Source of the DNA: Hexactinellida sp. DTS-2022
Lineage: Eukaryota; Porifera; Hexactinellida
Direction of reading: 5' to 3'
NCBI GenBank assembly: GCA_028753945.1
Contig: JAPNXP010000016.1
Span: 434,001 to 498,000, forward strand
DNA length: 64,000 nucleotides
The notes under the pieces are model-generated. The model made no database searches. It had not been told where the DNA came from and worked only from the letters and a program-made list of their open reading frames with translations. Positions 56,101 through 64,000 of this stretch are shown piece after piece. Within the stretch, counting starts at the first letter, position 1, and the number at the start of each line of letters is the position of its first letter. The position numbers were made by a program, and so were the translations under genes.

Positions 56101-58474
56101 TCAGGTGTATAAAGTATAACGCATAAGTATATTAACTGATACATTTCGAGTTTAGGTAAATTTAAATCAATGTTGTCCAATAAAATTTATTAAGTGGTGA
56201 TGAGAAATGGATTTAGGACTACAGTGGAGCCTCCCATAACGGACACTCCAAATAGCGGACAACCTCTAAATAACGGACAACGACTCCGGTTCCAAGGTCT
56301 CCGTTGTTCAGAGGCTCTACTGTACATATTCTGATAAAATTCAAAAAATTTAATACTTTATACATTAATTTCCCAATAACTCTGCTGTATTCAAAAGACC
56401 GGCTAGCTGGTTAATAAAATCTCTAACCGTCAACCGATGTCAGCAACTGTTAACCGGTTAACCGGTTAACCGAATCCAGCCTTGAAATTTCTTAAAATCT
56501 TCAGATACTAAGTTGATTACTAACAAAAGATTTTCATTTGTAAAAAAAGTAAATTTAGTCATTTCTAAAGTGAAACAGAGTGTCCTTCAACATACTTATT
56601 TTTTCCGGAACATTTATATTAGGGAATTACTTCATCTTTGCAATTGCGAAGCCGGGTTTTATTGAAAACTGTTGGTCGTTATACAAGTAAGCCCTTATTT
56701 GGTACATATTATACACGCCCCTAGTTTGTTAAAGATTGTTGGCCTGTTGTGGAGCTAGTGAACTTATTGTCTATTGGTTACACTTATCACGTTCATATGA
56801 TAAAAATGTGAGTAGCAAGGTAGCATCCTTGCTTAGCTAATTTACCCGTTTTAAGCTAGTCAATAAGATGATTTTAAAACTTCCAAATTATTACCTAATT
56901 TGTCAACAACAATAAATTTTTGCTTGTCTAGCAATAATAATAATAACCTGCTATGAAAAATCAGTAAAATTGCTGTTAATTCCACTACTCTTTATTTTCA
57001 ATGAAACACTAATTTTTCTATTCTCCCCTTAATTAATTGTCTTTATGATACGTTGGGGCCTCTTAACTCTTCCAAGGGGTGGTGGTTAAACAATGTGTGA
57101 CTTAGTATCCTTTTAAATTTCCAAATTGTTAATTAAAATGAATGACATTGGGAAGGGGGTATAATTTTCTGGAATTTTGAGCTACTTAACGATTGAACGG
57201 TACCTTTGATTTTAATATTTTAATTGGTATGAACTATTATCGATCTAATGGACTAGGATGTCGCCAGATTTTAACTAACTGTAGTATTTACTTAACTATA
57301 ATGGCAACCCTAACAAAATTGAGCCATTCCCTGATCAAAATCCTAAAATGCCACTTTACCACTGAATGTTTACAGTTGGCAAATACAATTGTTGAAGGTC
57401 TCCTATGTACAATCTTACAAGATAACTTTTAACTTCACGTTTGTTTTAATACTGTATTAATTAGGGCTGGAACGAATATTCGTTCGAAATGGTTGAATTA
57501 TATTGGATTGAAATGGATATTCGTTTACTTTTGTTTAGATTGGAGCATAGACTAAAAGTAGTCTATGGATTAAAGAGACAGTAAATATAAATTCCTACCT
57601 AAACGAGCTGAGTAATAACTAACTTGTGTCTAATATACAGTATTATATACTTTGTAACTATGTAGTATTATTAAATTATTGTAACATTAACAAAAAATTA
57701 TTTTCCACTGTATTTTGAGTCTTGAATTTGATTTAATACTTAGTCATCATTGACTCATCAAAACGAAAGATATTCGAAATATTCGATTTAGTATTAATAC
57801 TTCCTATAATTTTCGGGACGTATTGATATGTAAGCCAACACATTTTAATGTGTTGCGTTTGCTTTGAAACAACAATAACCATTGCAGTGCAAGAAAATTA
57901 AATTACAAAAGGCGTTAGCCGATATAGAAGTTTTCCCATTTATCCTAAACAGCACTTTTATAACATTTAATTTAAGGAAGAAATTTACGTTTCGTATAGA
58001 GGTTCACTGAATCTACGTTGGTTATGCATATGTTCCTTGTGTACAGTTATAATATAAAGTGGACAGGTTCAAAAAAACAACGAATTTATACTATTACATG
58101 ATCATAAATCAACAAAATCTTGTTCACCTATATATATAATTCCCATATTGACAGTATAGCCATACCATTAATTCGTATTGTTTTGAACCTGTCAAACATT
58201 GGATCTTTGAACATAAAATTTAATAAGATAAATCAACAGAAACAAGGAATATATATGATAACAAAAAAACTAACAATCACAAATGATATACAAGGAAAAC
58301 ACAAATCCTACTACTGTACTACCAAAATATACAATGTAAATTTCCAATTCAATGTTGTTAAAAATAATACATAAACTTAATAGGAAAATAATTAGTTAAA
58401 TTAGGGGTAATTTGCTGGTGTATGGTTAAGTGTGTAGATGCGTACCAATGTATAGAATTGGTTGTCAGGATAGT
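50160..58474. other. Long stretch without a recognised gene
   Basis: AT-rich intergenic or 5' intronic DNA of the ELM2-SANT gene. A possible 5' exon of that gene ends at a GTAAGT donor near 50872 (minus strand, phase-compatible with 50159). Otherwise it holds MITE copies (TATCGGCC family near 51160, 52520, 53100, 54555, 55760, 56600, 57830; pogo-like at 53272-53451; hAT-like CAGTGGCGAATCCAGG about 55077-55571; diverged hAT-like about 57465-57785). Confidence 0.45.
56222..56322. mobile_element. 101-bp pogo-like MITE, TA duplication
   Basis: Ends CAGTGGAGCCTCCCATAACG and CAGAGGCTCTACTG, TA on both sides. Another copy of this family is cut by the window end. Confidence 0.75.
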
Positions 58475-59527
58475 CTAAATCATGTCTGATTCCTTAGGTT
58501 GCATATCAGCTGTAGTTGAAAATAATGTAGAATCTAAGGTATGTTGTTGGCAAATAATCCAACCATTCCATTCGGACAAAAAAGCAATTCCTTTCTTACA
58601 TAAATCATTTTCATTATCAACGACATCTCCGTTTGTGTCAAGTTTCGCTAAAACAGCTGATACAATACAAAAATGTGTATAATGCTCTGTTTTAGAACCA
58701 TATGATGCATATATATTCGAATTTTCAATCGGTATTTCTTCAAAATTTGCCAGAATTTCATCAGAATTTGGAAACGAATCTGTATTATAAAGAAGGCTCA
58801 TAAGTTCGGTAGATGGACTTATGATTAACTCCTGTATGTGTTCATCTGTGTGACATTGAATGGGATGAGTGTTAGGAACAGTACCTATAGATTTATTCTT
58901 GTATCGGCTAAGGGCTTCATGAATTTCCGCGAAATCTTTTGCGTCTGTAAGTGAATTATGTCGCCTTCCTCTAGCTTCTTCTGAATGTCGTTTTTTACTA
59001 TCTTTACCTATGAATGAAAGACCTAAATTAATTAATGATAAACTCTACAGTGTTCTTTTGAATCAACAATAATTATGCAAATAAGATACACAATAACAAT
59101 AAACGGACTAATACGACTAAACAAAAGATGTATTTTAATATGTTTGCCTAATAGCAATTGCCCAATAACAAGTTGATCTACTAACAATGACTTTTTGGAA
59201 GCCAATGTTTGTTAGAATCAGTTTTTGATGCAAGAAATCTAATAATGCATAATCAAATATCTCCGGGAAAACTTTTGGTTAGGAAATAAAATATTGGAAT
59301 AGAGAAAGTTTTAATTGACAACACTAGTATATTGATTAGATATATGAAATTGGTTTTAATTGTGTATCGAAATGTCAAACCAGTAAAACCTTGATATGAA
59401 CTCCGTGCGTGAGGGTTCTTTGGACTTGAAGTGCCTCTCTCTAGTTTTGGAGAAGAAATTGATTCCTTTTTAAAAATATGTTTTATTGAAGTTGGTTTGA
59501 AACGTTTTAATAAAGAACTGTTCTTTC
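58475..59527 (-). CDS. C-terminal two exons of an unrecognised gene
   Basis: Minus-strand exons are 59527-59390 and 59007-58475. The junction is phase-consistent (CAAG|GT AAA) with good GT-AG ends, and the upstream exon begins with two bases of a split codon, so at least one more exon exists. About 223 aa are visible. The first part is basic and Ser-rich (IFKKESISSPKLERGTSSPK). It is followed by KKRHSEEARGRRHNSLTDAK, which looks like a phosphorylatable basic linker, then a more hydrophobic segment with Cys, Trp and His (FLSEWNGWIICQQH). No known domain is recognised. Upstream exons would have to lie beyond the palindromic element at 59697-61484. Confidence 0.55.
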
Positions 59528-59696
59528 CTAAACAAATGATAAGCAAAAATAAATACAAATAAATTACAGTTAAACGAATACAACACACATCTAATTAAGG
59601 AACACAACAAGCTTAGGAAACACTTTCTCCTGGACCCAAATTTCCATACAGTATTGTTGCATTATAAATTGAAGGAATTATATATATAGTATATCG

Positions 59697-61484
59697 TCAC
59701 GGACTACTATATTACCGGACGCGACAAAGCCAAATCACAGTCAAAAATGCATAGGCTGAACATTGTATGACTGAAAATATGGTCAATTCTGTATTTTTAG
59801 TCACTAAATTTGGTATCTAACACAATCTTTTGGCGCTGAATTCAAAAATGACAATTTCAAGGTTCAAAAAACTCACTCCCCGCCATAATTTTGGCAAAAA
59901 GGCGTGGTCACACCCAAATATGATCAATTCCATATTTTTGTTCTATTACTTCATCATAACACTAAATTCGCAATATCCTCTTAACTAGGAACGATATTGA
60001 TGAACATATGATTAATAAATTGTTCAGCTAAATAATAAATATATATTACTACGTGACCTTCGATATACAAGGCCTGACCTGCTAAGCGAAAATTTGTGTA
60101 CCATGGATTACTTAAAGTGCATTGAAAATAGAGAATTGATATTTATTCCAATAATTAGCAATGATAGAGCTGAAAAGTGTATTATAACTATATAGGAATA
60201 TGGTATCCAGGTATACATAGCACCCTCCAGAATTGTGATATGTCATCATCTGATGACGTCATGGTAATTTTGGTTGCGAATTATCTTGTTTTTCTAGCAT
60301 ACTTTTAACATAGTTAAACGCGTTATAAATGTTCAAAATTGGAACATGATTATACCCAGAAGTAGTTGAACAAAATATATCGAAATTATAAATCGAATGT
60401 TGACACATTCCTCGGTTGCCATGGAAAATGTATATTTCCTAAAATGTGCCATAACTCAAAAACTATGAATGTTATGTAAACTAGGCTGGTACTAATCTAT
60501 CCGGAATTGGTAACTTCCTATTCATCGATAATACATTTTATATGCCTAACTTCAATAATCTTTGAGATAGTGAGTCATTACCTAATAATGAATTAAGTGT
60601 TAATTATCTCATTATCTCAAAGATTATTGAAGTTAGGCATATAAAATGTATTATCGATGAATAGGAAGTTACCAATTCCGGATAGATCAGTACCAGCCTA
60701 GTTTACATAACATTCATAGTTTTTGAGTTATGGCACATTTTAGGAAATATACATTTTCCATGGCAACCGAGGAATGTGTCAACATTCGATTTATAATTTC
60801 GATATATTTTATTCAACTACTTCTGGGTATAATCATGTTCCAATTTTGAACATTTATAACGCGTTTAACTATGTTAAAAGTATGCTAGAAAAACAAGATA
60901 ATTCGCAACCAAAATTACCATGACGTCATCAGATGATGACATATCACAATTCTGGAGGGTGCTATGTATACCTGGATACCATATTCCTATATAGTTATAA
61001 TACACTTTTCAGCTCTATCATTGCTAATTATTGGAATAAATATCAATTCTCTATTTTCAATGCACTTTAAGTAATCCATGGTACACAAATTTTCGCTTAG
61101 CAGGTCAGGCCTTGTATATCGAAGGTCACGTAGTAATATATATTTATTATTTAGCTGAACAATTTATTAATCATATGTTCATCAATATCGTTCCTAGTTA
61201 AGAGGATATTGCGAATTTAGTGTTATGATGAAGTAATAGAACAAAAATATGGAATTGATCATATTTGGGTGTGACCACGCCTTTTTGCCAAAATTAGGGC
61301 GGGGAGTGAGTCTTTGAACCTTGAAATTGTCATTTTTGAATTCAGCGCCAAAAGATTGTGTTAGATACCAAATTTAGTGACTAAAAATACAGAATTGACC
61401 ATATTTTCAGTCATACAATGTTCAGCCTATGCATTTTTGACTGTGGTTTGGCTTTGTCGCGTCCGGTAATATAGTAGTCCGTGA
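59697..61484. mobile_element. 1.79-kb near-perfect palindromic element, 5-bp duplication TATCG
   Basis: Arms of about 0.87 kb meet near 60595. Ends are TCACGGACTACTATATTACC. TATCG lies at 59692-59696 and 61485-61489. Internal motifs CATTCCTCGGTTGCCATGGA and ATGACGTCA are shared with the palindrome at 33325-36020. It landed at the edge of a TATCGGCC-family MITE. No coding capacity. Confidence 0.88.
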
Positions 61485-61489
61485 TATCG

Positions 61490-63682
61490 TACAACACTTT
61501 GTCCAATGTAATTTTAAGGCACTGGAAAGGTCTTTTAACTTTCACCTATTGAAGAATTAGATCCCGTGATATTCTTAGTCCGATCATGGATGTAATAATA
61601 AATTGAGTCCTAAACAGATATCAAAAATAATTTGAATTGATTCAAAATTTCACGGGAATTAATTTCTCATACAATACAATATTACTTTAACAATAAATTT
61701 AACTCTCGTTGAGGAACACCTCTCTTTAAGGAACGTTTTTCAAAGTGTTCTTATAGAGAGGATTAATTCTACAAGTTTCAGTTCTCCTGTTTCCAATTGT
61801 ATGAAACAATATTTTTGTCATGATAGAAATTGTACAGAGCTCGGCTCTAGTAGAGCATAGTTGTTAATTAGTTAAAAAATCCAGGCTTTACTTGCCTAAA
61901 GGTTAGGCCAGTGTTAAATGATAATATTGTTTCAGCTCCATACGAACTTACGAAGTCTATCTGAGGATGCGGGCGGGCGGGCGACATCTCATTATTTGAT
62001 GACGACATAGTTAATAACTATCCGAGCAAATATTCTAATTTGTGAGAGCTTATTGATAAAAATGCAATCGTTTGGTAATAATGCTTGTCATAGTTTCTGA
62101 ATTTGTTAATAGCTAATTATGGCTATTTTAGAGTGTGTTAACAGTTAATCATACCACAAAATTGGCAACAAACAGTGGCCTTACTTTGAAATGTAGGTGG
62201 AATAATGGAGATAATGACAATATTCGTGCGGGAGTGATATCTGACGCGGGCGGTGGAGCTGAAACAAGATTCCAACTAACAGTGGCCTTAATTTAGAAAC
62301 GGAGAAAAGGGGCCGTTCAAATCTTACATAACACAAAATTGCTGAAATTTGACATTCCTCCCTACGTTACGTTTTTGGCCATTTTATAATACAAAAAGGC
62401 TGGTTTTAACACATTGGCTAACTCCCACCCCCTTGGAAGCGTTACGTCACGATAGAACGGCCTCAAACTGATCTTGTGAGTTGTGATCTTGTGAAACTGA
62501 TCTAAAAAAGGTATAAGTACAGTACAGTGAGTACACCCTCGCTAGTCCGAACAGGAGATACAAAACTATTTTTCATATAAGAATTTTTTTGAATCGAAAC
62601 ACCTCTATTCGGATTAGTGAGGGTGTACTGTAGCTGTATCTTATCAATTAATATTACTTTCAACAAATAATCAAAACCAAATATTACTTAAAGTTATGCG
62701 AACTGAAAATTCAATTAAACTGGGAAATGACTACTAAAAATTGGGGGAAGGCTATTATATTCCAATCTACTATATAAATGTTTTCCTCTGTTTAAATATC
62801 ATAGGCAGAAGGTATATAGAAAGTGTTTATATAATAATACAAAGTATTAATTAACCAAGGTTAGAGGTGAACACGCCTTGAATATTCAGTACAAAGCTTA
62901 AAGTACAGTAGAACTTCGTTAAAATACGAACATGGTTTTTCGAAATTCCATTTAATATGAATACTATTTCAGACTAAGTTCAGTCCCCTTCAAAGCCTTT
63001 TTAAATACATAGGTTAGTGATTAATTTAATACTAATTCTGTATAAGGCGAACACATGTTGTCCGCATTAACGAGGTTCTACTGATAATGTTTCCAACTTC
63101 ACGCTTTAGCTCGTAATAACCAAAATTAATTGCTTTTTGAAGTTGTACCGTGATACTGTAATAAGGTTTTATATTAAGGATTACGCATATTTGGGCAAAC
63201 ACATAAAATCCCGGCTTCGCAAAGGCGAATCTTTACGGCAGAAAATGACCTTGCCAGTGCCTGAAAATTACATTAAAAAAGGTATTGGCAGATACTGTAT
63301 GAAAGTAATTCCATAGTAAGGCCATAGAAGAAGAGTACGGTTCGTTTGGTTTGGTAAAAGTACAGCTAATACGGTGACAAACTGACCAAATAAAATCTGA
63401 CTGCTACATACTTGCTTAGATAGAGTAAAAGTGGACTGCCTTACACAAGTCTGATATAAATTAACACGTGTCCTATGAATAGAAACTAACAGTACAAACA
63501 CATGCATCAAACTGGTTGCGCAACGGTTAATATGCTATAGATTAATTATAATTAATTATTATAAATTGTATAGTAGGAGAATAGAAAACCCTTAAGGACT
63601 TAATCTATTGATAGGCTCAATTGAAACGCTATTAATATGTGTGCAAGCTAAACTCAAATGTTGTTAGGATTCTAAAATATTA
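61490..63682. other. No gene seen; MITE fragments
   Basis: Holds a TATCGGCC-family edge (61485-61550), pogo-like copies at about 62527-62630 and 62906-63083, and another TATCGGCC-type copy at about 63185-63292. Missing 5' exons of the gene at 58475-59527 could be here but none was recognised. Confidence 0.4.
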
Positions 63683-63937
63683 ATGGCGTCCATTAACAAT
63701 TGCTATTTCAAGAACACGGCTAACCGTCCTAACTTCGCTAAGAGGTCAATGGAATGTGGGATGAAGCCAGTGTACTTATCAGAGGTACAGAAATTCTTGA
63801 AAAAAGATTGGGAAAAAGATATTGAAATGTCTGGATACGGTTTTATTGCAAAAACAGTGGAATACAATCTAAAACAAGAAGTATATAGTACATCTGTTGT
63901 AGAGTTTCTAAGCATGATCGAAATACTAAAAAGGTAA
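63683..63937 (+). CDS. Possible first exon, 84 aa, unknown
   Basis: The frame MASINNCYFKNTANRP... to SMIEILK is open. It ends at a sequence that could be a donor (AAAAAG|GTAAAA), so coding may continue right of the window. Composition is protein-like (balanced charge, Trp, Cys, Gly-Tyr-Gly). No domain is recognised. A chance ORF is possible. Confidence 0.3.
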   Translation: MASINNCYFKNTANRPNFAKRSMECGMKPVYLSEVQKFLKKDWEKDIEMSGYGFIAKTVEYNLKQEVYSTSVVEFLSMIEILKR

Positions 63938-63948
63938 AATAAGGTATA

Positions 63949-64000
63949 CAGTAGAGCCTCTGAACAACGGACACCTTGGGACCGGAACCGTTGTCCGTTA
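63949..64000. mobile_element. pogo-like MITE cut by the window end
   Basis: CAGTAGAGCCTCTGAACAAC after TA, same family as 56222-56322. Confidence 0.6.

Noticed and set aside
57193-57432. 79-codon ORF with DFNILIGMNYYRS, recalling the DxLIGxDYY motif of BEL/Pao retrotransposon proteases
   Set aside because: Only one short motif, no protease active site, reverse transcriptase or LTRs nearby; at best a tiny relic.
1-64000. tRNA or rRNA genes
   Set aside because: No cloverleaf with A and B boxes and no rRNA-like stretch was recognised on reading; a covariance scan would be needed to exclude diverged tRNA genes.

Overview
This window is nuclear DNA from an animal, most likely an early-branching or other non-vertebrate metazoan. 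The evidence is AT-rich sequence, split genes with GT-AG introns, very many DNA transposons, and animal gene families (an ELM2-SANT zinc-finger protein, LHPP, CtIP/RBBP8, TTC13). The species cannot be named from the sequence alone.

Layout, left to right. (1) 1394-1971 (+) is the last exon of a papain-family protease whose earlier exons are not in the window. (2) 4980-15702 (+) is a complete four-exon relative, a 26/29-kDa-type cysteine protease with an N-terminal extra domain, I29 propeptide and C1 catalytic domain. Its second intron is 8.4 kb and holds a series of transposons, including a 5-kb element (8536-13492) that encodes an integrase and an OTU cysteine protease on the opposite strand. 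(3) 15976-20309 (-) is a four-exon TPR protein of the TTC13/SRFR1 family, convergent with the protease. (4) 20.3-25.6 kb is gene-poor: an inverted-repeat element, a P-element-like transposase relic, small MITEs. (5) 25956-26543 (-) encodes the C-terminal part of a CtIP/RBBP8 homologue; 27447-27662 (-) is a small ORF behind a TATA box. (6) 28-38 kb is a transposon-rich stretch. It holds a perfect hammerhead-ribozyme fold (32255-32306), an intact Tc1/mariner-type element (33396-35000) inside a large palindromic element (33325-36020), and a 1.15-kb palindromic element nested in a hAT-like element (36314-37891). (7) 40062-50159 (-) is a multi-exon ELM2-SANT protein with two C2H2 fingers, rebuilt exon by exon. 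Intronless LHPP (46329-47171, -) lies in its largest intron on the same strand. (8) 50.2-64 kb has few genes: an unrecognised two-exon C-terminus (58475-59527, -), a 1.79-kb near-perfect palindrome (59697-61484), and a possible first exon at 63683 (+).

The host genes are ordinary and unrelated to one another: lysosomal or secreted proteolysis, a TPR scaffold, DNA-end resection, a chromatin co-repressor, a phosphatase. The unusual content is mobile. At least eleven elements carry exact 8-bp flanking duplications (hAT hallmark). Others have TA duplications (pogo/mariner), and there are several fold-back elements. Splice phases were checked across every junction stated. All family names rest on motif recognition by eye, with no database search.
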